Shown in pieces: positions 33,121-45,122 of a stretch of 64,000 nucleotides of DNA (position 1 is its first letter; each line of letters begins with the position of its first letter). The notes beneath the pieces are model-generated. The model saw only the letters and a list, made by a program, of their open reading frames with translations. It was not told the DNA's origin and searched no databases. The DNA comes from Myxocyprinus asiaticus. Taxonomy: Eukaryota > Chordata > Actinopteri > Cypriniformes > Catostomidae. The position numbers and the translations under genes were made by a program. The stretch spans positions 28,288,326-28,352,325 of the forward strand of contig NC_059362.1 in the NCBI RefSeq assembly GCF_019703515.2, in the 5' to 3' direction.

Positions 33121-35073
33121 TATATATAAACACATTTAAAATATGCTGCAAAAAAAAACAAACAGAGAAATTAAAGCCAAGTCATCAGAATTGCAAGAAA
33201 AACCATGTTTTCCTTGGTTATATTACTGTTTTTTGTGCTCTGACAATTTTGCTCATTTTCATTTTTTTATTTTTTTTATTTATTTTTTATTTTACATTTC
33301 ATGTAAATCAGTCCTCATTGGTCCACTAGCTCTTGATCGACAGCTCTTCCTCTAGCCAATCATTCGAAGAAGGGAGGCGACTGCTGCTGCTCAGTCGCAG
33401 GATGGTAGATAAAGATGGATAACCATCAGTTGGCAAATCCTGGACAATCATAGGTAATTGAATATAACTCTATTATTTGTGGTTGATAGATACACTGCTT
33501 GTGTCTGTTTTGAGTATTTTCTGCCAGCTCTAGGAAACAATGTGTTGTCCGAGTAGGCCATTATCATAGTCCGTTAACACATGTATCGAGTCAGCTGAAT
33601 TTAGTTAGCAGAGTCTTTAGTTTAGGCATTATTTAAGACTTACTTTTTTTGTAGGTTATTGGCTGCATATCTATATATATAAAAAAAAAAAAAATGCCTG
33701 GGTTGGTGTGGATGTTTGATGCATGTTTTTACTAGCTGTACCAATGTAGTTGCGAGTTCAGAACCCAACTTGATCCTCTTTTCCATGTTGCTGAATGTGT
33801 CGTTATGTACTGATCCTACGTTGGCACAGCAACATGTAGTTTCTTTTTCCACGATACTGCAGCGAAATTAGAAACAAGTGACCAAGCTTCCCCATGTCAA
33901 TAAATAATGCAATAAAGTTGGCTTGACATTGGACGTTATTTATTCACAAATAGTCGCAAAGGGACCATCTCTAAAGATACAGGCAACATTGGAGCATACG
34001 AATCCAAAACATTTACAAAATTTCCATAACATAGAGTATACAACTTCAGTAACATTTGAAGCAAATTACTTAGTCATACAACCAACTCCAAAGTGTGCAT
34101 GTAGGTGTAAAGCAATAATGCACACCTTTTAGATTTTTGACATAATTATTAAAAAAAAGTCAAATTATATGTAAGCATTTCTATATTCATCAGCACTGTA
34201 ATAAGCCTTGGTGTCGGGATCTGGATTTTATTTATAAGACCCTTTTGGATATAACACATTTTTTGTAATGGAGTACAATGTTTTTCCCCAACCTTCAGTA
34301 CTTCAGTAACTGTGTTTACAGTATATAAAGTTGATTTATCTTTGTGTAACTTTAATAGGCTACTCTTGTTTGAGGCACAAAGAGCCTGCAAAGCAACATA
34401 CAAACAAGTATTTCCTGACTTGAGATAATAATTATGATGCCAAGGCCTATTACAATACCGATGAATATAGAAATACTAACATATAATTGGACTTTTTTTT
34501 AATTATTATTATTGTCAAAAATCTAAAAGGTGTGCATTATTGCTTACACCTACATGCACACTTTGGAGTTGGTTTTATGACTGTAGGTCCTTTGCTTCAA
34601 ATTTTACTGAAGTTGTATACTCTATGTTATGGAAATGTTTGTAAATGTTTGGATATGTATGCTCCAATGTTACATGCATCTTTAGAGATGGTCCCTAAAT
34701 TTGCAACTATTTGTGAATAAAGAACGCCCAGCATCAAACCAGCTTTATTGCATTATTTATTGACTTGGGGATGCTTGATCACTTGTTTCTGATTTCGCTG
34801 CAGTATCGTGGAAAAAGACACTACATGTTGCCATGCCAGCGATGCCAACGTAGGATCAGTACATAATGACACATTCAGCAACATGGGAAAGCAGATAAAG
34901 TTGAGTTCTGAACTCGTGACTACATTGGTACAGCTAGTGAAAACATGCATCAAACATCCACACCAACCCAGGCTTGTTTTTTTGTTGTTGTTTTTTTAGA
35001 TATGCAGCCAATAACCTACAAACAATGAAGTCTTAAATAATGCCTAAAGTAAAGACCCTGCTAACTAAATTCA

Positions 35074-35213
35074 ACTCAACTACATTTTTTTTATAGAGCA
35101 CTTTCAAAAACCACACTGAGTACCAAAGTGCTGTACATAGAGTTACAAAACATAAAATCACATACATACAGCTTAAGAATACAACAAGCATTTAAAACCG
35201 ACAAAATTCAGCT
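35074..35213 (-). repeat. LINE 3'-tail-like insertion in the right arm
   Basis: About 140 bases absent from the left arm, flanked by AAATTCA copies at 35067-35073 and 35214-35220. On the minus strand it resembles a LINE/SINE 3' tail (AGTGCTCTATAAAAAAAATG). Confidence 0.5.
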
Positions 35214-35984
35214 GACTCGATACATGTGTTAACGGACTATGATAATGGCCTACTCGGACAACACATTGTTTCTTAGAGCTGGCAGAAAACACTCAACAGA
35301 CACAAGCAGCGTATCTATCAACTACAAATAAAATAGTTATATTCAATTACCTGTGATTGTCCAGGATTTGCCAACTGATGGTTATCCATCTTTATCTACC
35401 ATCGTGCGATTGAGCAGCAGCCGTCGGAGTCGCATTGGAGTGACGTGACCTCCCCTCTTTGAATGATTGGCTTGAGGAGGAGCTGTCGATCAAGAACTAA
35501 TGGACCAATGGGGACGTAAAACGGCCCCTGATTTGCACGAAACTCTACTCGCAATTTTTGGAAAACCAATTACAGAACTTGGAAACAAAAGTAAAGAAAA
35601 ATAAAGCATAAGCATACAAAAAAGTTAAAATGAGCAAAATTGTCAGAAAGCACAAAAAACAGTAATATAACTAAGGAAAACATGATTTTGTTTGCAATTC
35701 TGATGACTTTGTTTAATTTTTCTTTTTTTTCTTTTTTTTTTGCAGCATATTTTAAAGGTGTTTATATATTTTGAATCATGCTTGTTATTTTTTTTATCTG
35801 CACTTATTATTTTTTGATTCACGTGTAATATTTTTGGATCCGTGACCGCAATACTTTTGACAGGATTTTGATCCCATACAACTGCGCCCATCTTTTATTT
35901 ATTTTATTCATTTATTAAAACATTAATCTCACAAGAGAACAGATGCTTTGCACCAGATTTAGCTACTAGCTAATTTCCATCTGC

Positions 35985-36166
35985 ATTCCGGTGGCGTAAT
36001 GGGCTAAAGCACATAGGTGGTAATCAGAAGGTTGATGGTTTGATCCCCACAGCCACCACCATTGTGTCTTTGAGCAAGGCACTTAACTCCAGATTGCTCC
36101 AGGGGGATTGTCCCCGTAATAAGTGCACTGTAAGTCACTTTGGATAAAAGCGTCTGATACATGTAA
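35985..36166 (+). repeat. V-SINE, intergenic copy
   Basis: Same family as the copy at 19.46 kb: CAAGGCACTTAACTCCAGAT core and ACTTTGGATAAAAGCGTCTG tail. Boundaries approximate. Confidence 0.8.
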
Positions 36167-36311
36167 ATAGAAGCAATCATTTATTATTGTTCTGCTGCAT
36201 ACAATAAACATGACATGACTATAATAATGCAACAAAATGCAATTAAGTACATTTTAAATTTTGTAGTGGCTTCTGGTCTATGGAAGCAAAAACACATAAA
36301 ATTAAAAAACA

Positions 36312-36730
36312 GCATTTGCGGGTGCCTGGGTACCTCAGCGAGTATTGACGCTGACTACCACCCCTGGAGTCGCGAGTTCGAAACCAGGGTGTGCTGAGTG
36401 ACTCCAGCCAGGTCTCCTAAGCAACCAAATTGGCCCAGTTGCTAGGGAGGGTAGAGTCACATGGGGTAACATCCTCGTGGTCGCAATTAAGTGGTTCTCG
36501 CTCTCAGTGAGTAGTTTGGTAAGTTGTGTGTTGATCGCGGAGAGTAGCGCGAGCCTCCACATGCTGTGAGTCTCAGCAGTGTAATGCACAGCAAGCCACG
36601 TGATAAGATGCGTGGATTGACGGTCTCAGAAGTGGAGGCAACTGACACCACCACGAGGAACTAGTAAGTAGTGGGAATTGGGCATTCCGAAAAGGGGATT
36701 AAAAAAAATAAATAAATAAAAGTGCATTTG
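36312..36730 (+). repeat. tRNA-derived SINE, copy F, with target-site duplication
   Basis: GCATTTG flanks it at 36312-36318 and 36724-36730. Full-length with internal decay. Ends in an AAATAAATAAATAAA tail, 180 bases downstream of the VPS18 stop. Confidence 0.9.
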
Positions 36731-36913
36731 TTTAACTAGTTAATTACTTTTAACAATCATGTTAATACTCATTCCTTCAGCATTGCACATGTTTTTCAGT
36801 TCATTCACAAAGCACAAGTGGTTACATTTGCAGCATATTTACACAATGTACACCATATAGACAGATTTCATTTGCAGTCCTCAAATTATGTTCTTTTTGC
36901 AGAAGTGTTTCTT

Positions 36914-37642
36914 TTAGAGCCAGCTGGACATCTCTTCATCAAACATCTGTGGATCTATGAAAGGCTTGTCAATAGATTTAATCATCAGCTCACCACAGTA
37001 GACACACTCACTAGCAAGGAGATCATTGATATCTGACTTGATCTGCTCTCTGCTACCCTGGCCCTTGCCTAGACTGACTGTATCCTCCTCTTTTGGCTTG
37101 TGCCTGGATTTGGTGGTTTGCATGGTTGCTGCCAGCTTCTTCTGAAGCTCCTCCAGTTTATTCTGCTTATAGCCAGAGAGGTGAGGAATGACTTCCTGAA
37201 AGAGACAATCATAATGGAACATGTGTCCACACAGGAATAGATAGAAAGGTCGATTGAGCAAGGGGAAATCACAAGTGGCACATTTTTCCTGAGACTCCAC
37301 CACCCCGTATTTGCTCCTCATCTCCTGGATGTCTTCACGGATACGCTTGGCACTTTCGGTGGCCTCCTCCATTTCTTGTTTCAACTCCTCAATGTGTTGG
37401 TTGTACTCCTCCAAGGAGCTGCAAATTGCCTCCTTAAAGTGGTCTATTGTAACAAAGTCTGGAAAGAAAGGTAAAATGTCCTCAATCTTGAGCAGGTTGC
37501 AACTGGACAGACAATTCATGGCCTTCTTTACATCTTTCTCCTCCTGAACCACATGACAAGCAATCTTAAGCCACAGCTTCTTCCTCAGCTCCTCATCATC
37601 CTCTGGAAGGTTGGCACAAGACTTGGCCAAATCTACATCCAC
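36914..37642 (-). CDS. vps18: VPS18 exon 5 (residues 733-974, RING)
   Basis: The exon follows an acceptor CCATTAG and begins VDVDLAK; the GTG here is an internal valine codon, not a start. It carries the end of the solenoid (EDILPFFPDFVTIDHFKEAI), the coiled coil and the RING site (CATCDFPLLN, FLCGHMFHYDC, ECVYCGEL). Stop TAA at 36916-36914. Confidence 0.97.
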   Translation of the reverse strand: MDVDLAKSCANLPEDDEELRKKLWLKIACHVVQEEKDVKKAMNCLSSCNLLKIEDILPFFPDFVTIDHFKEAICSSLEEYNQHIEELKQEMEEATESAKRIREDIQEMRSKYGVVESQEKCATCDFPLLNRPFYLFLCGHMFHYDCLFQEVIPHLSGYKQNKLEELQKKLAATMQTTKSRHKPKEEDTVSLGKGQGSREQIKSDINDLLASECVYCGELMIKSIDKPFIDPQMFDEEMSSWL

Positions 37643-40600
37643 CTAATGGGTAGAACAATAACAGGCATTATTAAAAAACTAGATAAAGTTTGTCAAGACT
37701 AACTTTGATGTTGTCTTGACAAAGCCTTGTCTAAAAAATTAAACTAGTTTTAAAAGTTTGATGGTAATACAGACATTACAGTAAGACAAACTGCCAGAAA
37801 CACTGTCACATAGATGGTCTGATATATCATCAGATACAGTACTGTGAAAAAGTCCTGATTTCTTCTGTTTCTGTGTATCTCATACTAAATTGTTTCAAAA
37901 ATTCAAACAAAATCTAACATAAAACAAAGGCAATCTGAGTAAACACAAAACACAGTTTTAAAATGATAATGTTATTTACTGAAGCAAAAAAGTTATCCAA
38001 TACCAACTTGGCCTGTGTGAAAAAGTATTTGCCCCTTAGTTACTAAATCCCCAGATCTATGAAACTGCATTCATAATGGGGTTCAGCTTTACTAGACACA
38101 TGCAGGCCTGCTTACTGCCAGCCCAGTTCAATCAAATCAACACCTAAATAGAAATTTTTCAGCAGTATGAAGTTGGCTAAGAGGGTCTCACCCAGAAGCA
38201 CCCTATGCTAAGGTCGAAAGAAATTCCAGAAATGATGAGGAAAAAAGTGACTGAAATACATCAGTTTGGGAAAGGTTACAAAGCTATTTCGAAGGCTCTG
38301 GGACTCCAAAGAACCACAGTGAGAGCCATTATCTCCAAATGGAGAAAATTTGGCACAGTAGTGTACCTTCCCAGAAGTGGCCGGCCTTCCAAAATTCCTC
38401 CCAGAGCACAGCGACGACTCATCCAGGAAGTCACAAAAAAGCCAAGGACAACATCCAAGGAACTGCAGGCCTCTCTTGCATCAATAAAGGTCACTGTTCA
38501 TGACTCCACTATCAGAAAGACACTGGTCAAAAATGCCATCCATGGAAGGGTGGTGAGGCTAAAACCACTGCTAACCCAGAAGAACACTGTGGCAAGGGTG
38601 TGGTGGAGCGTTCGTCTGGGGAGAGGGGAAGCGGTAAGGATTCATCCCTGGGTGATAATTAGGACTAACAGCTGTTTCTCGTTACAGTAATCCAGGGAAA
38701 GTGATAAGAGGAGCCCACGCCAGAGGAGAGGAGAGAGAGAGAGACACCAAGCAGAACAACGTGTTTGTGTGCAGAATATGAATGCTGGAAAAGCAAACTG
38801 ATTTTGAGCTTTGAAGTAGTAAAGAGTGAACGAAACCTGTACCTGAATCCCGCTTCCTCTGTCCAACCCAATCGAAACTTGTTACAGTGGTGCTGAAACC
38901 GAGAAATCTGAGGAAGCTAGTACGCCGTCATGGAGTCCTCGTCATTGGCCGAAGTAATCGAATCCCTCGCCAGCATGCATCAGGCACAACACCAGGCCCA
39001 GTCGAGAGAAAGATCAACGTTTCCAGGTGCTCTCCAAGCTCAAGCGGAGAACCGGCAGGCGATACGGAGCTTGCTACACCAGGGTGAAGGCCCAACCTTG
39101 ACCCCGGACCCAGAAATCTCCATGGCTCCGGTCACCCTTATGAAAATGGTCCCACAGGATGAACCGGAGGGATTCCTCAAACTGTTTGAGCGGACGGCGG
39201 AGGTGTGGAAATGGCCGAAGTATCAGTGGACGGCACGCCTCTTTCCACTGTTGTCCGGGGAAGCCCAGTTCACAGCCTGACATCTGCCTGCAGCTCCTGG
39301 TGTATGAGGATGTTAAGAAAGTCATCAAGCCATCAAGGGTCAACCGCAGCCTGGAGCAACATCGGCAGCACTTCCGCTCACTAACACTGAGCGAGCACGG
39401 TCGCCCATTCGCATTTGCCCAACAGCTCAGTGATGCCTGCTGGCAAAGGAGGGCGATGCAGAGGAAGTCATAGATCTGGTGGTGCTGGAGCAGTTCATCC
39501 TCCGTCTGCCAACAAGAACAGCGGAATGGGTCCAGTGCCACTGCCCAGCGTCGCTGGAGGTGGCCGTCCAACTGGCTGAGGACCATATGGCAGCATACCC
39601 GGGGGTGGAGGAACCCTCTTTTTCTCTCTCTCTTTTTTCTCTTCTCCCTCTCTAGCCCCCCCCCCCCCAGCCCATATCCCTGGAAACAGGGAATGTTTAC
39701 CCCCAAACCAGCTACCCAGTCACAGGGGTTTGTCCAGCCGGTGGTCCATTCTCACTCTCCCTCCCAGGTTGGTGTATCCACTGAAAGGGTGCAGGCATAG
39801 CGTCTGCGGGGGGGGGGGGGGGGGGTCTTGGCTTCCCCAGCCCTTAGAGGTTTCCCTGCTGGGAATTTCCCTCTGGAGCAGTCATGAGATGAGATACTTA
39901 GGCACACCTTTGATCAAGTGAAAGTAGTTGATGGTCAACGCCTCCGGCCAGACGTTGCACTCACATACCCACATTTTACAGTTATTAAAGATAAGTTGTA
40001 TCGAGTGATGCAGGACGCTCAGACAAAAGAAGATATAACCCAGTTATTGATACTGAATAGCCGTCGGGAAATGCTATACCAAAAAACACTAAACTGTCTA
40101 ATGGCCCATTTCTATTGCCCGGGCATTCACTGAGATGTTCGCAGATGGTTTGCGGCATACCATGAATGTCAGTTGATGAATCCACCAGCCACCCTAAAAG
40201 CGCCATTGCACCCTCTGCCATTAATCGAAGTCCCCTTCGAGAGAATTGGCATGGACCTCGTCGGGCCATTAGAAAGGTTGGCATGTGGACATCGCTTTCT
40301 GTTAGTCCTGGTGGATTACGCAACGCGATATCCGGAAGCAGTGCCTCTGTGCAACATCTCAGCATGCAGTGTTGCGGAGGCAATCTTCAGAATTATCTCC
40401 CGAGTGGGGATTCTGAAAGAAATCCTCACTGATCAAGGCACTACTTTTATATCACGTACACTACGTGAACTGTACAAATTATTGGGTATTAAATTGATTT
40501 GCACCAGTTTTTATCACACACAAACAGACTGGTTGGTGGAACGGTTTAATGAAACCCTGAAAAATATGATTCATAAGTTCGTGAATAAGGACACTAGAAA

Positions 40601-43600
40601 TTGGGATAAGTGGCTCAAACCTCTGTTACTCACAGTCTGAGAGGTCCCCCAAGCCTCCACAGGGTTTTCCCCATTCAGGCTGCTGTATGGGCGTTGGCCT
40701 CGCGACATGCTCGATGTCATGTGGGAAGCGTGAGAGGAGGGACCTTCAAACAGCGAAAACTAAATTCAGTACGTTCTTGATCTAAGGGTAAAACTACACA
40801 CTTTGGGCCAACTAACACAGGAGAATTTGCATCAAGCTCAAGAACATCAAAGCTGGCTTTATAATAGGGAAGCTCGGCCATGGGAATTTGCTCTCTTGAC
40901 ATAGTGCTTGTATTACTCCCAACATCGAGCTCCAAATTACTCGCTAAGTGGCAAGGGCCATTTGAGGTCACACAATGAGTGGGAGATCTCGATTATGAGG
41001 TGTAACGAACAGATAGAGGTGACATGTCAAATATACCACCTCAACCTCTTAACATTATGGAGGGAGGCGGTCCCTGTGATGTTGGCAACGGTGGTTCCAG
41101 AGAGGGCAGAGCTCAGACCGGAGGTGAACCTAAAAGCCAATCATATCACCCCAGTCACTTGTGGGGACCGCCTCTCACCGTTAAGTCACAGAGGTTGCCA
41201 AGTTGCAAAAAGAATTTGCAGACGTTTCCTCACCTCTGCCTGGTCGTACAAATCTCATACACCACCACATCGAGACTCTGCCCGGGCTAGTGGCACGTAA
41301 TCGTCAACTTCCTGAGCACAAAAAAAAAGTGATACGAGAAGATCTGGATGCTATGCTTGGGATGGGGGTAGAGGAATCCCACAGTGACTGGGCCAGCCCA
41401 GTTGTACTGGTCCCTAAGAGCGACGGGTCGGTCCGGTTCAGTGTGGATTATCAGAAAGTAAACGAGGTGTCTAAATTTGATGCATACCCAATGCCTCGTG
41501 TTGATGTACTGCTCGATCTGTTAGGCACAGCTCATTTTTATTCAACACTGGATTTGACAAAAGGCTATTGGCAGATTCCCTTAACCCTAATATCCCATGA
41601 GAAAACACACCGTTTGGATTACACCAATTTGTGGCACTTCCGTTCGGTTTGTTCAGGGCACCGGCTACATTCCAGCGGCTCATGGACCGAGTCCTCAGAC
41701 CACACTCGGCGTATGCCGCTGCCTATCTAGATGACATCATCAATTACAGCAATGATTGGCAGCGGCATGTACAACATCCTGAGATTGCTGAGTTGGGTTT
41801 TGGGGGTGTGTGGCGAGGGCGTGGTGGAGCATTCGTCCGGGGAGAGGGGAAGAGGTAAGGATTCATCCCTGGATGACAATTAGGACTAACAGCTGTTTCT
41901 CGTTACAGTAATCCAGCAAGAGCAATAAGAGGAGCTCACGCCAGAGGAGAGGAGAGAGAGAGACACCAAGCAGAATGACGCGTTTGTGTATTCAGAATAT
42001 GATTGCTGGAAAAGCAAACTGACTTTGAGTTTTAGTAATAAAAGAGTGAACAAAACCCATACCACAATCCCGCTTCCTCTGTCCAACCCAGTTGAAACTT
42101 GTTACAAACAAACATTAAGGCTTGTCTGAATTTTGACAAAACACACCTTGATGATCCTCAAACCTTTTGGGAGAATGTTCTGTGGACTGTTTGGAAAACA
42201 GGGATCCCATTACATCTGGCACAAATTAAACACTAAATTCTACAAATTCAGTTTCTTTCTTCTTCAGCGCGTCATTGTTTACATTGTTTTTTGTTTTTTA
42301 TTATTTTTTGGAAATTATTTTATTTTATTTTATATTGTTTTGGTTTGTGAATGGCACAAGTTTCTCTTGTAAACAATGACGCGCTTCCTGACTCCTCCTC
42401 CACGTGACGCGTGACCTTACCAATGAGCTTACGTCATCCCTCTCATGAGCGCACGTCACAGAGATGTATGGAAGTGAACATTTGTAGTTATAAAGTATAC
42501 AAGTATTGCTTTGTTTCTAAAAATACTCAATTGTTTGCGTTCAGAAGAACTTTATTTGTCGACTGGAGTCGTGTGGATTATTTTGATGCACCCTAAATAT
42601 GCATTTTGGACCGTTAAAAAACGGAGGACATTCACTTGCATTGTTTAGAGAAGGAGGCCTGAAATGAAATCCTAAAAGTCTTAAATTCTGTTTTGATGAA
42701 GAAAGAAACTCAAGATACATCTTGGATGGCCTGAGGGTGAGTAAATTATCAGCAAGTTTTCATTTTTGGGTGAACTATTCCTTTAAGGGAGCAGTTAGTT
42801 TTTCACATGGGTAATATAGGTGTTGGATTTGCTTCAATTAAAAAAATATATATTTGAAAACTGTATTTTGTGTTTATTCAGGTTGCCTTTGTTTTATGTT
42901 ATATCTCGTGTGAAAAATACACAAAAATAGAAGAAATCAGGATACAATACTTTTTCACAGCACTATAGATAGGTAGATAGATAGAGGGAGAGAGAGAGAC
43001 TTAGGGTACGTATACACGACAACAATGTACTAAAAATGGAAAAGTTTTTCCTTTGCATTTTTTCGCGTACAGACGATAACGTTGTCAAAATAATCCCGGT
43101 TCACACAGATCCGCGATAACGACTAAAAATGCTGTATTATGCAAGCCAGGCCAGTAGTTGGTGATGTCACTTTGTAAAGAAACACTACGCACCTGCGCAC
43201 ATATGCATTCTTCCACAGAGCGGTGTATACAAACAATGAAGATGGCGATCGCTGGTCGTAGTAGTGATGCAGTAAATCTACACTTTGCTGGAGAAGCGTC
43301 AATAAACTCAAAATTACACACTATTCCACAACAGTCTGAAGGTCTGTACCAAGTTTGGTGAATGTACCTTGAAAGCTCTAGGAGCAGTTAGTGTTAGAAA
43401 TGTTGGTCTTGGGGGGGAATGGGTAGCTCAACGAGCAAAGACGCTGACTACCACCCCTGGAGTCGCAAGTTCGAATCCAGGGCGTGCTGAGTGACTCCAG
43501 CCTGGCCTCCTAAGCAACCAAATTGGCCCAGTTGCTAGGAAGGGTAGAGTCACATGGGGTAACCTCCTCGTGGTCGCTATAATGTGGTTCTCGCTCTCGG

Positions 43601-45061
43601 TGCGGCGCGTGGTGAGTTGTGCGTGGATGCCACAGAGAATAGCGTGAAGCCTCCACACGCGCTATGTCTCCGTGGTAACGCGCTAAACAAGCCACATGAT
43701 AAGATGTGCGGATTGACGTTCTCAGATGCAGAGGCAACTGAGATTTTCCTCCGCCACCCAGAATGAGGTGAGTCACTGCACATTGGGAATTAGGCATTCC
43801 AAACTGGGGAGAAAATGGGAGGAAAAAAATAAATAAAAAATGTTGGTCTTGGTCAAAGGATTAGTTCACCCAACAATAAAACTTCAGTCATTGTTTACTC
43901 ACCCCTGTGTTGTTAAAACCCCATATGAATACTTTTTCTTAACACGAAGGTTAAAAAAACTGAGGTAACCACCTCTTGAAGCTTCAAAAGGACACAAAAG
44001 TATAATTCAGGAGACTTATAAATTATTCCATGATATTCATGATTTTTATGAAAGCATACGATAAGGTTTGGTGAGAAATAAACAGAAATCTAATGTATTA
44101 TTTAGTGAAAATGTTCACTGACCATTGGTCGCTTGTGCACCTTCATGAGACAGCCTGCACGCAAGCTAGGTGGGGTGTTCAAGCAAAAACACGCTTTGTT
44201 TCGCTTCAACAGGACCACCAGCAATAATAACAACAGAAAATACAACATGGATGCTTTGGCAGTGGGGGCGTGGTCAAGCGTCCGTCCAGAGAGAGAGAAA
44301 GTGGTAAGGGCGCTTGCACCTGAGCTAGATTATGTTTAACACCTGTCGGGGAGAGCGGCATATAAGCAGCCACGCCACCAGCAGAGGGCAGAGAGAGTCT
44401 GGCACAAGGAAGGCCACGGTTCTCCTGAAGATGTTGCGTTTAATCTGTTGTGTTTGTGAAGCTGATGTGTCTAACTAACTACGTGCCTGTGAAGCTAATG
44501 AGTTTGTGAAGTTGTAAAGCATTGAAGTGGCCGATTAAAAGTCTTACCTGAGCCTGGAAAACCCGCTTCCCTGTGTTCTCCTTACCTTCTGCTGTGAAGT
44601 TGTGTTACAGATGCACACAAACCAGAGAACAGAACTTAGACAACATATCTGAAGAGTTTGTAGTCGAAAAATAGATGCATTTCAATGACAAGCCTTATTT
44701 GTATGAACCAGAGTCCTCAATCAAACAGAGAGATGGGGTGAAGGTAGCTACAGTCACACCGTATCCTACTCATTCGGCAAACGGCACGCAATAAAAGTTA
44801 TCTTTTCCATGTTAATCAGAGTTTTTGTCTTAAGCAGCTGTGACGGGTGACAGACATTATGTTGATCACTGGTTTCTATATTTGTCGTGACGCCGTGAGT
44901 CATGTTCGCTATGAGCTGGCACCGGTAAAAAAATCATTCTGATAACATTATACTGAAGCCAGCATCTCATTTGCCAGTTAAAACTTCTTGTTTTTGGCAG
45001 AGAATGTTACACCTACCAACTGTTTTTGCAACTGTCTCTTCAGGCGGAGGTCTGTCACACA

Positions 45062-45122
<61 letters not shown>

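Larger units (their letters stand above)
32933..35889. repeat. Giant imperfect inverted repeat (about 3 kb)
   Basis: The left arm runs 32933-34211 and the right arm 34436-35889, with a spacer of about 220 bases. Matching blocks can be followed along the whole length: GGGATCAAAATCCTG with CAGGATTTTGATCCC at the tips, GGATAACCATCAGTTGGCAA with TTGCCAACTGATGGTTATCC mid-arm, and GTGTGCATTATTGC with its inverse near the centre. The arms differ by many substitutions, a left-arm minisatellite and a right-arm insertion. Interpretable as an old foldback transposon or an inverted duplication. No transposase recognised. Confidence 0.85.
38588..42106 (+). mobile_element. Ty3/gypsy-class LTR retrotransposon relic with IN before RT (Gmr1-like order)
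   Basis: The LTRs at 38588-38886 and 41809-42106 begin TGTGGC and end TTGTTACA. Target-site flanks AACAC and AACAA match at four of five bases. Order inside: gag-like frame (38930-39280), a gap with C/G runs, integrase core (40173-40640), integrase C-terminal GPF module (KWQGPFEVT near 40950), a linker, then reverse transcriptase (41203-41760), cut short before RNase H. Stops and frameshifts throughout. By eye the LTRs are about nine-tenths identical. Integrase upstream of RT in a GPF-bearing element is the arrangement described for Gmr1-like elements. Confidence 0.87.
37837..42965 (+). mobile_element. Tc1-like element split by a Ty3/gypsy insertion and a MITE fragment
   Basis: The left end CAGTACTGTGAAAAAGT and the right end ACTTTTTCACAGCACTA are inverse, flanked by TA. 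The transposase N-terminus reads from 38205 to about 38580 (SKEIPEMMRKKVTEIHQFGK...KPLL). The next part (FDKTHLDDPQTFWENVLW) resumes at 42115, after the 3.5-kb LTR element. Part of a family-1 foldback element (about 42240-42787) interrupts the rest. In VPS18 intron 4. Confidence 0.85.

Noticed and set aside
36914..37642. Separate gene starting at GTG
   Set aside because: The GTG is the first codon of VPS18 exon 5 after a CCATTAG acceptor; upstream coding continues in exon 4.
39074..39706. 210-codon minus-strand frame
   Set aside because: It is antisense to the gag-like fragment of the LTR element and has no motif.
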